From contig NZ_NBBI01000005.1 of NCBI RefSeq assembly GCF_002197685.1, positions 140,568-204,567 of the forward strand: a stretch of DNA of 64,000 nucleotides. Direction: 5' to 3'. The stretch's first letter is position 1, and each line of letters opens with the position of its first letter. The DNA is from Sphingomonas dokdonensis (GTDB lineage: Bacteria > Pseudomonadota > Alphaproteobacteria > Sphingomonadales > Sphingomonadaceae). The position numbers and the translations under genes were made by a program. Below the pieces are notes generated by a model. That model ran no database searches. It was not told the origin of the DNA and saw only the letters and a program-made list of their open reading frames with translations. This document shows positions 18,781 to 27,467 of this stretch, piece after piece.

Positions 18781-19650
18781 TCAGATCGCCTGCGATAAGG
18801 TGACACCCTGCCGGCGAGCGGCGGAGACCAAAGTATTGCGCAGCAGCACCGCAATCGTCATCGGGCCGACGCCGCCAGGCACCGGCGTCATCGCCCCCGC
18901 CACCTCGGCACAAGCGGGATCGACGTCGCCGACCAGCCCGCCCTCGGTGCGGTTGATGCCGACGTCGACCAGCGTTGCCCCCGGCTTGATCCATTCGGGC
19001 TTCACCATCGCGGCGCGGCCCACCGCGGCAACGACGATATCTGCGCGCTTCACCACCTCCGGCAGATCGCGGGTGCGCGAATGCGCCACCGTCACGGTGC
19101 AACTGTCACCGATCAGCAGCTGCGCCATCGGCTTGCCGACGATGTTGGAGCGGCCGATCACCACCACATCGAGGCCCGTAAGATCGCCATGCACATCGCG
19201 CAGCAGCATCAGGCAGCCGAGCGGCGTACACGGCACGAAGCCCTCCAGCCCCGTCGCCAGCCGGCCGGCGTTGACCGGGTGGAAACCGTCCACGTCCTTG
19301 TCGGGATCGATGCGCGTGATGATCGCGCTTTCGTCGAGATGCTTGGGCAGCGGTAATTGGACAAGAATGCCATCGACGGCGGGATCAGCGTTCAGCTGAT
19401 CGACCAGCGCCTCCAGCGTTTCCTGCGTCGTATCGGCGGGCAGGCGATGCTCGAAGCTTTCCATGCCGGCCGCAACGGTCGCCTTGCCCTTGGAACGGAC
19501 ATAGACCGCAGAGGCGGGATCCTCGCCCACCAGCACCACGGCGAGGCCCGGCTTGCGCCCCGCCTGTGCCGTCACTTCAGCTGCGCCCGCCGCCACCCGC
19601 GCGCGCAGGCCGGCGGCAAATGCTTTTCCGTCGATGTTCCGTGCCGTCAT
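18781..19650 (-). CDS. folD: Bifunctional methylenetetrahydrofolate dehydrogenase/cyclohydrolase
   Basis: Interconverts 5,10-methylene-, methenyl- and 10-formyl-tetrahydrofolate in one-carbon metabolism. The 289-aa protein shows the catalytic [12 protein letters not shown] (Tyr and Lys of the active site), the [14 protein letters not shown] signature, [11 protein letters not shown], and the Rossmann [18 protein letters not shown], ending with [17 protein letters not shown]. The ATG overlaps the stop of the DUF167 gene by four bases. It belongs to the overlapping run yggT-DUF167-folD-NTF2-marC. Confidence 0.97.
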   Translation of the reverse strand: MTARNIDGKAFAAGLRARVAAGAAEVTAQAGRKPGLAVVLVGEDPASAVYVRSKGKATVAAGMESFEHRLPADTTQETLEALVDQLNADPAVDGILVQLPLPKHLDESAIITRIDPDKDVDGFHPVNAGRLATGLEGFVPCTPLGCLMLLRDVHGDLTGLDVVVIGRSNIVGKPMAQLLIGDSCTVTVAHSRTRDLPEVVKRADIVVAAVGRAAMVKPEWIKPGATLVDVGINRTEGGLVGDVDPACAEVAGAMTPVPGGVGPMTIAVLLRNTLVSAARRQGVTLSQAI

Positions 19651-19949
19651 GCTGGCTGGCCATAGAGGGTCGCAGCGATGCGCGCCAGCGCAGTGGGATC
19701 GCCGGTGACGAACAATCGTTTCAGCCGCGCGGTGTCGCCCGCGATCAGGCGCACCGCGCCGCGTGACACACCAAAGGTCTTGGCAACCAGAGCGATCAAC
19801 GCTGCATTCGCCGCCCCATCGACGGGCGGCGCGCTGACCCGCGCGGCGAAGTGATCCGGCGTGCCGGCGGTGAGCGCGTTGCGCCCGCCACGCGGCGTCA
19901 GCCGAACCGCGATGGCCAGCCCGTCCGCGGCCGGCCGCCAGGCGCTCAG
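19647..19949 (-). CDS. DUF167/YggU family protein (probable CTG start)
   Basis: A 100-aa DUF167 protein (PF02594). The conserved block reads [14 protein letters not shown], then [20 protein letters not shown] and [20 protein letters not shown]. The frame has no ATG, GTG or TTG between the end of yggT and the conserved region. The best start is a CTG at 19947-19949 giving [11 protein letters not shown], which resembles relatives starting around S-x-W-R-P. It overlaps the yggT TGA as CTGA, the same geometry as neighbouring ATGA junctions. Function unknown. Confidence 0.82.
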   Translation of the reverse strand: MSAWRPAADGLAIAVRLTPRGGRNALTAGTPDHFAARVSAPPVDGAANAALIALVAKTFGVSRGAVRLIAGDTARLKRLFVTGDPTALARIAATLYGQPA

Positions 19950-20257
19950 ATCGAGCCCATCACGACGCTGGCCTGCACATTGTTCAGGATGATGGTGAGG
20001 ATGGCGATGCCGATCAGCACCACTGCCGGCGCGAAATCGATGCCGCCGGTATTGGGCAGGATGCGGCGGATCGGGCGGTACAGCGGCTCGGTCAGCCGAT
20101 CGAGACCCTGGTACAGCGAGCGCACGAAATTCGACTGCATGTTGACGACGTTGAACGCCACCAGAAGCGACAGCACGAACTGGATGACGATGACCCACCA
20201 GACCACGTTCAGCAGGACCTGAAGGATCTGGACGATGGTGAGCATCAACAAGAGCAA
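19946..20257 (-). CDS. YggT family membrane protein
   Basis: A 103-aa protein with two hydrophobic regions separated by the family motif [20 protein letters not shown], the [14 protein letters not shown] segment, and a C-terminal helix [14 protein letters not shown]. YggT proteins are inner-membrane proteins associated with osmotic-stress tolerance and, in many bacteria, encoded near cell-division or proC genes. The stop overlaps the DUF167 start, and yggT followed by yggU (DUF167) is a widespread pair. Confidence 0.94.
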   Translation of the reverse strand: MLLLMLTIVQILQVLLNVVWWVIVIQFVLSLLVAFNVVNMQSNFVRSLYQGLDRLTEPLYRPIRRILPNTGGIDFAPAVVLIGIAILTIILNNVQASVVMGSI

Positions 20258-20333
20258 TCTCCGTTCGGGTGTGTCATGTCATTAGCACAGTTGGGCTTTC
20301 CCAACCGATCGATCAAGCCTTGCCGACCCGCGA

Positions 20334-21236
20334 TTACGCTTGCCGGATCAGCGTGCCCGCGCCGCGCCGGGTGAAGATTTCCAGCAACATGCCGTGCGGC
20401 ACCCGCCCGTCCAGCACCACCGCAGCGTCGACCCCGGCCTGCACTGCGGCCACGCACGTCTCCAGCTTGGGGATCATGCCGCCCGAAATCGTGCCATCCG
20501 CGCGCAGCGCCGCGACGTCCCCCGGCGTCAGGTCGGTCACCAGGTCTCCCTGCTTGTCCAGCACGCCCGCCACGTCGGTCAGCAGGAAGAAACGCTTGGC
20601 GTCCAGCGCCGCGGCGATCGCGCCCGCCATGGTATCGGCGTTGATGTTATAGGTGTGGCCGTCCGCCCCGATGCCGATCGGCGCGATCACGGGGATGATC
20701 CCGTCGCGGCTCAGCGTGTCGATGATGCGGCGGTCCACCGCCACCGGCTCGCCGACAAAGCCCAGGTCGACCTTGCGCTCGATGCCCTGCAACTGGTCGG
20801 GCTCCAGCCGGCCGACCTTTTCGGCCTGCACCAGCCCTGCGTCCTTGCCCGAAATACCCACCGCGCGCCCGCCCGCGGCCGCGATCCAGGAGACGATCTG
20901 CTTGTTGATCGATCCGGCCAGCACCATTTCGGCGATGTGTGCGGTTTCCTCGTCGGTGACGCGCAGGCCATCGACGAAGCGCGATTCGACGCCCAGCCGC
21001 TTCAGCATGGATCCGATCTGCGGGCCGCCGCCGTGCACCACGACCGGGTTGATCCCCACCGCCTTGAGCAGCACCACATCCTCGGCGAAGTCGCGCTGCG
21101 CCTCCGGATCGCCCATCGCATGCCCGCCGTACTTCACGACGAATGTCGCACCGGCGTAGCGCTGGAGATACGGCAGCGCCTCGACTAGTGTCTCGGCCTT
21201 GGCAAGCAATGCCGGCGCGGGAGTATGATCGGTCAT
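20334..21236 (-). CDS. argB: Acetylglutamate kinase
   Basis: Phosphorylates N-acetylglutamate, second step of arginine synthesis. The 300-aa amino acid kinase fold shows the ATP-binding [12 protein letters not shown], the glycine-rich [20 protein letters not shown], substrate residues in [12 protein letters not shown], and [19 protein letters not shown] near the C-terminal half. The C-terminus [19 protein letters not shown] followed by [10 protein letters not shown] matches arginine-sensitive enzymes; the N-terminal helix ([18 protein letters not shown]) is the extension that makes hexamers in arginine-inhibited ArgB. Start ATG at 21236. A very long frame continues upstream to 22904 but is not coding. 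Confidence 0.97.
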   Translation of the reverse strand: MTDHTPAPALLAKAETLVEALPYLQRYAGATFVVKYGGHAMGDPEAQRDFAEDVVLLKAVGINPVVVHGGGPQIGSMLKRLGVESRFVDGLRVTDEETAHIAEMVLAGSINKQIVSWIAAAGGRAVGISGKDAGLVQAEKVGRLEPDQLQGIERKVDLGFVGEPVAVDRRIIDTLSRDGIIPVIAPIGIGADGHTYNINADTMAGAIAAALDAKRFFLLTDVAGVLDKQGDLVTDLTPGDVAALRADGTISGGMIPKLETCVAAVQAGVDAAVVLDGRVPHGMLLEIFTRRGAGTLIRQA

Positions 21237-21283
21237 GCGCGGGCCTTTACCAGATGCGTGCGCCGACGAAAGCGCCCATGCCG

Positions 21284-21922
21284 TCAGCGATCCAGCCGCC
21301 GCCCAAGCGCGACGAAGCCGTAGATCAGCGGCGGCACCAACACGATCGACAGCGTGACCTTGGCGATCATCTGCCCCACGAGCAGCTCGCCGATCGGGAA
21401 CACGCCATAAAAGGCGATGGTGACGAACAGCAGGGTATCGACGATCTGCGACAGCACACTGGCGACGGCCGAGCGGAGCCACAGCAGCCGACTGCCCTCG
21501 CCTCCCTTCAGCGCCGCGAAGATGGTGACGTTCAGCGTCTGCGAGGTGCCATAAGCGACGATCCCACCCAGCCAGATGCGCGGCGTGCCGGTCATCATCA
21601 TGTCGAACGCGGCCAGACGCTCGGGCTCCATCGCGGGCGACGCCGGCACCGCCAGCACCACCAACGTCAGCAGCAGCGAGACGATCAACGGGATAAAGCC
21701 GATCTGCACCAGCCGGTTGGCGACATGCCGCCCGTGCAGCTCCGCAATCGCGCTGGATGTCGCGACCAGCAGCAGAAAGGCGAATATGCCCGCCTCCACC
21801 GCTAGTGGTCCCAATGCGATCTGCTTGTTGCCGAGCACCCCGGCTATGCACACCATGCCGCCGTAGAAGATCGAGAAAGCGAAGAGCGAGCGCGCGATGG
21901 GCGCTGGGGCGCGTGATTCCAT
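21284..21922 (-). CDS. VUT family queuosine precursor transporter
   Basis: A 212-aa inner-membrane protein of the YhhQ/VUT family (PF02592) with about six helices. Motifs: [20 protein letters not shown] near the N-terminus, [20 protein letters not shown] in the middle and [19 protein letters not shown]. YhhQ in E. coli imports preQ0/preQ1 for queuosine tRNA modification; this is a family-level inference. I chose the ATG at 21922 (MESRAPAP); an upstream ATG at 21952 is also possible. It lies 47 bp upstream of argB on the same strand and is divergent from the nucleoside transporter gene. Confidence 0.9.
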   Translation of the reverse strand: MESRAPAPIARSLFAFSIFYGGMVCIAGVLGNKQIALGPLAVEAGIFAFLLLVATSSAIAELHGRHVANRLVQIGFIPLIVSLLLTLVVLAVPASPAMEPERLAAFDMMMTGTPRIWLGGIVAYGTSQTLNVTIFAALKGGEGSRLLWLRSAVASVLSQIVDTLLFVTIAFYGVFPIGELLVGQMIAKVTLSIVLVPPLIYGFVALGRRLDR

Positions 21923-22034
21923 CCGCACGCCGGTAGCATCGCGATGACGCATCGTCATCACGGACTTCGCCATCCATGTCGCTTCCGGCACAGGCAAGTG
22001 GTTGGATGCTTGTCGAACCCCGCCCCCCTTCCCT

Positions 22035-23435
22035 ATGAAGGCACACGACAAAAGCATCCGGCGGCGCAGCTCCGCCCGCAGCGGGGAAGTGTCGCAGTTG
22101 AGCCGTTTTCTGATCGGCATCGCCGGTATCGTCGTGATTCTCGGGCTTGCCGTGGCCCTGTCCACCGATCGCCGCGCCATTCGCCCCCGCATCGTCGCCA
22201 GCGCCTTTGCGCTCCAGGTCGGCATCGCCGTGCTGGTGCTCTACGCGCCCTGGGGCAAGCGCATCCTGTCGGGCATGTCGGCGGGGGTTTCCAGCCTGCT
22301 CGGCTATGCCAAGGCGGGCGTCGACTTCCTGTTCGGCCCGCTCGCCTCCCCCGAGATCGGCGGCAACAGCTTCGCGATCGCCGCGCTGCCAGTGATCATC
22401 TTCTTCGCCAGCCTCGTGTCGATCCTTTACTATCTCGGCGTCATGCAACTGATCGTCCGCTGGCTGGGCGGCGCGATCGAGAAGGTGATCGGCGTATCGA
22501 AGGTGGAAAGCCTGTGCGCCGCCGCCAACGTCTTCGTCGGGCAGAGCGAATCGCCGCTGGTGATCCGCCCCTATCTCGCCGGCCTCACCCCGCCGCAGCT
22601 GTTCACCGTGATGACCAGCGGCATGGCCGGCGTCGCGGGCACGATCCTCGCAGCCTATGCCTCCATGGGCATCCGCATCGACTATCTGCTCGCCGCCAGC
22701 TTCATGGCCGCGCCCGGCGGCATCCTGATGGCGAAGATCATCATGCCCGACCGCACGGTCCCGCCGGAGGGCGAGCTGCCGCTCGGCGACCTGCCCGATC
22801 CCGATCGCGAGATCCTGGTGTCGGAAGGGCGAGTTGCCGGTGCAAGCATCGCCGCTTTGCCGAGCGAGACGACCCCCGGCGAGCCGATGCCGCAGGCGAC
22901 GCATGACGAGGAAAAACCCGCAAACCTCATCATGGCCGCGGCGCAGGGCGCACAGACCGGCGTGCGCCTCGCCGTCGCGGTGGGCGCGATGGTGCTGGCA
23001 TTCGTCGCGCTGGTGGCGCTCGCCAACGGGCTGCTCGGCGCGTTCGGCGGGCTGTTCGGCCGGCCGGACCTCAGCTTCCAGATGCTGCTCGGCTATGTCT
23101 TTGCGCCGGTGATGTTCCTCATCAACGTGCCCTGGGACGAGGCGCTGCGCGCCGGCGGGCTGTTCGGCGAGAAGATCGTGCTGAACGAATTCGTCGCCTA
23201 TATCGATCTCGGCAAGCAGGCCGCCGCCGGCCTGTCCGCGCGCACGGTGGCGATCGTCACCTTTGCCTTGTGCGGCTTCGCCAATTTCTCCTCCATCGCG
23301 ATCCAGATGGCGGTGACGGGCAACCTTGCCCCGAACCAGCGCCCGATGATCGCCAAGCTCGGCATCCGTGCGCTGCTGGCGGGCAGCCTCGCCAACCTCA
23401 TGTCCGCGGCGCTCGCGGGACTGCTGATCGGCTGA
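22035..23435 (+). CDS. CNT family nucleoside transporter (NupC-like)
   Basis: A 466-aa concentrative nucleoside transporter with about ten membrane segments. Diagnostic parts are [20 protein letters not shown], the substrate/ion-binding [32 protein letters not shown] and, near the C-terminus, [17 protein letters not shown]. It uses Na+ or H+ to import nucleosides. A polar loop of about 80 residues (after [14 protein letters not shown]) is longer than in E. coli NupC. Start is uncertain: ATG at 22035 is used here; ATG 22002 or a later TTG near 22094 are alternatives. Confidence 0.92.
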   Translation: MKAHDKSIRRRSSARSGEVSQLSRFLIGIAGIVVILGLAVALSTDRRAIRPRIVASAFALQVGIAVLVLYAPWGKRILSGMSAGVSSLLGYAKAGVDFLFGPLASPEIGGNSFAIAALPVIIFFASLVSILYYLGVMQLIVRWLGGAIEKVIGVSKVESLCAAANVFVGQSESPLVIRPYLAGLTPPQLFTVMTSGMAGVAGTILAAYASMGIRIDYLLAASFMAAPGGILMAKIIMPDRTVPPEGELPLGDLPDPDREILVSEGRVAGASIAALPSETTPGEPMPQATHDEEKPANLIMAAAQGAQTGVRLAVAVGAMVLAFVALVALANGLLGAFGGLFGRPDLSFQMLLGYVFAPVMFLINVPWDEALRAGGLFGEKIVLNEFVAYIDLGKQAAAGLSARTVAIVTFALCGFANFSSIAIQMAVTGNLAPNQRPMIAKLGIRALLAGSLANLMSAALAGLLIG

Positions 23436-23735
23436 GGCGCCGTATGGGGGCCGCCGTCAAAAAGTCGTTCTGTTTCGGAAAAGTTGTTCGCTGATTTTCG
23501 TGGCGGCGCCGAAAAAGCAATGCAGCCGTGAAGATAAATCCAAGGCCAGCTTGATCCGATTTTCGGCTGTAATGCTGCGGATTCGCTATTTGGCGCAAGC
23601 AAGCTATACTGGCGCCGCTACAGTCGCACATTGATGGTTTTTCGGCGCTTTCACGCTTCGTTCCTTCTTTCCCTGCCGCCGCGGCACCGGGCGTTCCGGT
23701 TGTCGGCTCGCCTGGCCCTAATAGAAGGAACCATC
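23436..23735 (+). promoter_or_regulatory. 300-bp upstream region and likely long leader of the cold-shock gene
   Basis: No gene is supported here. A TATACT hexamer at 23606-23611 is a possible -10 element, which would give a leader of roughly 120 bases before the cold-shock ATG at 23736. Long structured leaders are typical of cspA-type genes, where they act as RNA thermosensors. The stretch just before the start has a good Shine-Dalgarno (AGAAGGAA). Inferred from position; no fold was computed. Confidence 0.4.
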
Positions 23736-23948
23736 ATGGCCCAGATCGGCACCGTCAAATTCTTCAACGCCGACAAAGGCTTCGGCTTTATCGCGCCCGA
23801 CAATGGCGGCGCGGACGCGTTTGTTCATATCTCGGCGGTCGAGCGCGCCGGCTTCGTCACGCTGCAACAGAATCAGCGTGTCAGCTATGAGCTGGAGAAC
23901 GACCGGCGCGGGCGCACGAGCGCCGTTTCGCTGGAAGCGGCCGAATAA
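23736..23948 (+). CDS. Cold-shock protein, single domain
   Basis: A 70-aa cold-shock protein, a small beta-barrel RNA chaperone. It begins MAQIGTVKFFNADKGFGFIA with RNP1 KGFGFI and RNP2 AFVHISAVE, plus the conserved VSYELENDRRGRTSA. I chose the ATG at 23736 because the 35 residues encoded upstream in frame are basic and unlike the family, while AGAAGGAACC gives a good ribosome site. A hairpin follows at 23962-23984. Confidence 0.96.
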   Translation: MAQIGTVKFFNADKGFGFIAPDNGGADAFVHISAVERAGFVTLQQNQRVSYELENDRRGRTSAVSLEAAE

Positions 23949-23961
23949 AAGACCGACGTCA

Positions 23962-23984
23962 CGGGCCGGCATGTCGCCGGCCCG
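23962..23984 (+). terminator. GC-rich hairpin after the cold-shock gene
   Basis: Perfect nine-base stem CGGGCCGGC (23962-23970) with GCCGGCCCG (23976-23984) and a five-base loop. There is no T-run, so it may slow or terminate transcription only partly, or protect the 3' end. The next small gene starts 25 bases later. Confidence 0.5.
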
Positions 23985-24008
23985 CTTCATGCTTGAAGGG
24001 AGAAGTCC

Positions 24009-24215
24009 ATGGCGGATGACGTATCCACCTATCGTGCCCGGGCCAACAACGAGCGGGCAAATGCCGCAGCCACGCAGTTGGCCAACGTGCGTGATCGCTG
24101 CGAACGCGCGGCCCTCGCCTGGGATGTCATGGCCGATCGTGCCGAGCGGGTGACATCACAGCGTATCGAACGTGAAGCGCAGACGGCGCAGCGTACGGCC
24201 GGCAGCCCAACCTAG
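24009..24215 (+). CDS. Hypothetical protein, 68 aa, helical
   Basis: A 68-residue polar, alanine/arginine-rich protein (MADDVSTYRARANNERANAA, WDVMADRAERVTSQRIEREA) that is almost certainly all helix, with heptad-like spacing suggesting a short coiled coil. A good Shine-Dalgarno (GGGAGAAG) precedes the ATG, supporting translation. It follows the cold-shock gene by 60 bases on the same strand. A weak GC stem with a T5 run lies at about 24234-24250. Family not recognised. Confidence 0.65.
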   Translation: MADDVSTYRARANNERANAAATQLANVRDRCERAALAWDVMADRAERVTSQRIEREAQTAQRTAGSPT

Positions 24216-24252
24216 CCTCAACATCCCACAGCGCGCCCGGACGGGTTTTTCT

Positions 24253-25032
24253 TCACCCCCGCCCAAGCCGCATTCGCTTGCGCAGCGTGCCCGGCATCCA
24301 GCGCGACGCGAACGCCAGCCGGCGTGCCGTCTTGCCGACGAGCGTGTGCAGCCGGTCGCCATGCACCGCCGCCCAAGCGGCCTCCGCCACTGTCTCAACC
24401 GGCGTGAACTCCAGTCCCGCCTCGACCACCGTCTCGCGCACGCTGCGGTTTGATCCGCCGACCGCGGCGGTCAGCAGGGGCGTATCAATGAAGCCGGGCA
24501 TCAGGCTGCGCACGCGAATGCCGTCCGCCGCCCATTCGCCGTCCAGCGCCTCGGTCAGCCCACGCACCGCGAACTTGGTTGACGAATAGACCGCCGCCCC
24601 GGCCGTGCCGTAAATTCCCGATGCCGACGCGGTGTTGAGCAGGCACGCGCCCGGCGTCGCGGCGAGATACGGGTACGCCAGCCGCGCGCCGTACAGCACG
24701 CCCTTGAAGTTCACGTCCACCGCGCGGTCGAGCTCGTCCAGCGACGCCGCACCAAACGGCCCGCCCACCGCGACGCCGGCGTTGTTGAACAACACGTCCA
24801 GCCGGCCGCCGCTCGCCTGCGTGAATTCGGCCAGCACCTCCTCCCAATCCTCGGGCGAGCGCACGTCCATGACGTGGCGGCTGGTGCGCTCCGCCGGCAG
24901 CCGCGCCGCGGTCTCCGCCAGCGCCGCCGCGTCGCGATCGGCCAGCCCGACGCGCCAGCCGCGATCCGCAAACAATTGCGCCGTCGCGCGCCCGATGCCC
25001 GAACCGCCGCCGGTGATCAGGATTGCCTTCAT
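24253..25032 (-). CDS. SDR family NAD(P)-dependent oxidoreductase
   Basis: A 259-residue classical short-chain dehydrogenase. The Rossmann dinucleotide motif is ILITGGGSGIGRATAQLF at the N-terminus; NNAG is in LFNNAGVAVGGPFG; the catalytic Ser is in NTASASGIYG, and Tyr and Lys in AVYSSTKFAVRGL (YxxxK). Asp after the second strand (LADRDAAAL) suggests NAD rather than NADP preference. A basic C-terminal tail (RRLAFASRWMPGTLRKRMRL) is unusual and may be membrane associated, as in some sphingomonad SDRs. Substrate unknown. Divergent from the ABC importer operon. Confidence 0.92.
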   Translation of the reverse strand: MKAILITGGGSGIGRATAQLFADRGWRVGLADRDAAALAETAARLPAERTSRHVMDVRSPEDWEEVLAEFTQASGGRLDVLFNNAGVAVGGPFGAASLDELDRAVDVNFKGVLYGARLAYPYLAATPGACLLNTASASGIYGTAGAAVYSSTKFAVRGLTEALDGEWAADGIRVRSLMPGFIDTPLLTAAVGGSNRSVRETVVEAGLEFTPVETVAEAAWAAVHGDRLHTLVGKTARRLAFASRWMPGTLRKRMRLGRG

Positions 25033-25083
25033 CTTGTGCCTCTCGTTTGACCTTGCCGCACGCATCCCGCATCCTCGCGCCCG

Positions 25084-25860
25084 ATGCCAGCGGAAACACC
25101 CGGACCCTCGGTCGCCTTCCACGGCATTACCAAACGCTTCCGCGAGGGGCCGCCCGCCGTCGCCGACGTGTCGCTTGAGATCGCCGGGGGCTGCTTCGTC
25201 GCGCTGGTCGGCACGTCCGGATCGGGCAAGTCCACGCTGCTCAAGACGATCAACCGGCTGGTGCAGCCGACCGCGGGCCATGTTTCCATCGACGGCGAAG
25301 ACGTGACCGCTCGCCCGCTGCCCCAGCTTCGCCGCGGCATCGGCTATGTCTTCCAGAACGTCGGCTTGTTCCCGCACCTGACCATCGCAGAGAATATCGC
25401 GCTGCCGCTCCGCATCGCCGGCGACGCCGTTGGTGACCGCGTCGGCGCGATGCTCGATCTGGTCGAATTGCCGCGCGACATCGCCGGCCGGCTGCCCGCC
25501 GCACTGTCCGGCGGGCAGCGCCAGCGGATCGGCGTCGCGCGCGCTTTGGTCGCCAATCCGCGGCTGATGCTGATGGACGAACCCTTCGGCGCGCTCGATC
25601 CCGTCACGCGCGATTCGCTGGGCGGCGCGGTGCATGCGCTGCACGCCCGGCTCGGTCTCACCACAATCATGGTGACGCACGACATGGCGGAGGCGCTGCT
25701 ACTCGCGGATCGCGTGCTGGTGATGCGCGCCGGCCGCATCGTCGCCGACGAAACACCCGACGCGCTGCTGGCGGGGGCCGGCGGCGACGCCGCACAGGCA
25801 CTTGTCGCAATTCCCCGCGGGCAGGCCGAGCGGCTGGCCCAAGTGAAGGCAGCCCGATGA
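25084..25860 (+). CDS. Osmoprotectant/ergothioneine-type ABC importer, ATPase
   Basis: A 258-aa ABC ATPase with Walker A GTSGSGKSTLLKTINRL, Q-loop YVFQNVGLFPHLTI, signature LSGGQRQRIGVARAL, Walker B LMLMDEPFGALD and H-loop MVTHDMAEALLL. The INRLVQPTAG sequence after Walker A is typical of the OpuCA/ProV/EgtV group that pumps quaternary amines. It lacks the C-terminal CBS pair found in OpuCA and ProV, which end after about 370 residues. Its stop overlaps the fused permease gene by four bases (ATGA). The two genes form a complete importer. Confidence 0.93.
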   Translation: MPAETPGPSVAFHGITKRFREGPPAVADVSLEIAGGCFVALVGTSGSGKSTLLKTINRLVQPTAGHVSIDGEDVTARPLPQLRRGIGYVFQNVGLFPHLTIAENIALPLRIAGDAVGDRVGAMLDLVELPRDIAGRLPAALSGGQRQRIGVARALVANPRLMLMDEPFGALDPVTRDSLGGAVHALHARLGLTTIMVTHDMAEALLLADRVLVMRAGRIVADETPDALLAGAGGDAAQALVAIPRGQAERLAQVKAAR

Positions 25861-27368
25861 CCGGCGCCTTCGCCCGCGTCCCCGAGCTCGCCGCGCAGCA
25901 TCTGCTGCTCGCCATGGCCGCGCTCGCACTCGGCATCGCCATCGCCGTTCCGCTCGGCTTCTGGTCCGCACATCGCCCGGCGGCGGCGCGCGTGGCGCTC
26001 GGGTTCGCCAGCCTGGTGCAGACGATCCCCAGCCTCGCGCTGCTCGCACTCTTCTATCCGGTACTGCTGTGGATCGGCGGAGTGCCCGCGCTCGGCTTCC
26101 TGCCCTCGCTCCTTGCGCTGACGCTCTATGCGCTGCTGCCGATCCTGCGCAACGTCGTCACCGGGCTGCAGGGGCTCAACCCCGCAGTGATCGAGGCGGC
26201 GGACGGGATCGGCATGACCCGCTGGCAGAAACGCCGGCTGGTCGAGGCGCCGCTGGTGCTGCCGGTGGTGATGGCCGGCATCCGCACCGCTGCGGTCTGG
26301 ACGATCGGCGCGGCGACGCTGTCCACCACCGTGGGCCAGCCGAGCCTCGGCGATCTGATCTTCGCGGGGCTTCAGACGCAATCCTGGCCACTGGTGCTCG
26401 CCGGCTGCATCGCCGCCGCCGCGCTGGCGCTGGCCGTTGACGCGCTGCTCGGGCTCGCCGAACATGGCCTGCGCACCCGCCGCCGCTGGCTGGCCTGGGT
26501 GGCGCTGGGCATCATCGCGGCCGCCACGTTCGCCGCCTCCGCCCCGTTGTGGCGCAGCGGGGGCAGCGACCGAGTGGTGGTCGGCGCCAAGAACTTTTCG
26601 GAGCAATATATCCTCGCCCGGCTGATCGGCGACCGGCTGCGCGCAGCGGGGTACGAGGTCGAGTATCGCGACGGGCTCGGCTCGGCGGTCGCGTTCGGCG
26701 CGGTCGCGAGCGGCGCGATCGACGTGTACGTCGATTATGCCGGCACGATCTGGACCAACCAGATGGAGCGCACCGACGTCCCCGCCCGCCCCGCGCAGGT
26801 GCGCGCGATCGCCGACTGGACGAAGCGGACGCACGACGTGTCGCTGCTCGGCACCCTCGGCTTCGAAAACGCCTATGCCTTTGCGATGCGCGAGGGCGAG
26901 GCGAACCGGCTCGGCATCGCCACCCTGGACGATCTCGCCGCCCGCTCGCCGCAGCTAAGGCTCGGGTCCGACCTCGAATTTCTGGAGCGACCCGAATGGG
27001 CCGCGGTACGCCGCGCCTATCCGATGCGCTTTGCCGAGGCGACGCCCTATAGCCCGACCTTCATGTACCGCGCACTGGCGAGCGGACGGGCGGACGTGAT
27101 CAGCGCCTTTTCCTCCGACGGGCGCATCGCGGCGGACAAGCTGCGCGTGCTTGCCGATCCGAAGCAGGCGATCCCCGGCTATGATGCCATCCTGCTGGTC
27201 GCGCCCAAGCGCGCCGACGACGCTCGCTTCACCGGTGCGTTGCGCCCGCTGCTCGGCGCGATCTCGGTCGAGAACATGCGCGAGGCGAACTACATGGTCG
27301 ATCGCGACAGCGACAAGGCGACACCCGAGGCCGCGGCGGACTGGCTGGCGCAGCGGATCGGGCGGTAA
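25857..27368 (+). CDS. Fused ABC permease and substrate-binding protein, betaine/ergothioneine type
   Basis: A 503-aa fusion. Residues about 1-215 form the permease, with six helices and the EAA-like loop AVIEAADGIGMTRWQKRRLVEAPLVLP. Residues about 230-500 are an OpuAC/ProX-like binding domain with VVVGAKNFSEQYILARLIGD, AIDVYVDYAGTIW and YDAILLVAPK. The binding domain is therefore tethered to the outer face of the membrane. The fusion and two-gene layout resemble H. pylori EgtUV and streptococcal EgtUBC ergothioneine importers as well as BusAB and OpuC betaine systems. Substrate cannot be settled from sequence alone; a quaternary-amine compound is likely. Confidence 0.9.
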   Translation: MTGAFARVPELAAQHLLLAMAALALGIAIAVPLGFWSAHRPAAARVALGFASLVQTIPSLALLALFYPVLLWIGGVPALGFLPSLLALTLYALLPILRNVVTGLQGLNPAVIEAADGIGMTRWQKRRLVEAPLVLPVVMAGIRTAAVWTIGAATLSTTVGQPSLGDLIFAGLQTQSWPLVLAGCIAAAALALAVDALLGLAEHGLRTRRRWLAWVALGIIAAATFAASAPLWRSGGSDRVVVGAKNFSEQYILARLIGDRLRAAGYEVEYRDGLGSAVAFGAVASGAIDVYVDYAGTIWTNQMERTDVPARPAQVRAIADWTKRTHDVSLLGTLGFENAYAFAMREGEANRLGIATLDDLAARSPQLRLGSDLEFLERPEWAAVRRAYPMRFAEATPYSPTFMYRALASGRADVISAFSSDGRIAADKLRVLADPKQAIPGYDAILLVAPKRADDARFTGALRPLLGAISVENMREANYMVDRDSDKATPEAAADWLAQRIGR

Positions 27369-27376
27369 ACACTGGC

Positions 27377-27457
27377 CCGTTTGTGCTGAGCCTGTCGAAG
27401 CACATGTCCCAAAGCAAACACCGCTTGGCACGCAATTCGACAAGCTCAGGGCGCACG
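27377..27457. repeat. Inverted pair of a sphingomonad dispersed repeat between convergent genes
   Basis: The element TGTGCTGAGCCTGTCGAAGC (27382-27401) is followed at 27435-27453 by its imperfect inverse, AATTCGACAAGCTCAGGG. The same type recurs at 55241-55322. The pair can fold into a long hairpin in either transcript. It sits exactly between the convergent ABC permease and quinone oxidoreductase genes, so it may act as a two-way terminator. Confidence 0.75.
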
Positions 27458-27467
27458 GTGGAAATAA

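Noticed and set aside
20334..22904. 856-codon minus-strand open frame containing argB
   Set aside because: Only the last 300 codons match acetylglutamate kinase. The rest is antisense or out of frame with the VUT and nucleoside transporter genes, as expected in GC-rich DNA.
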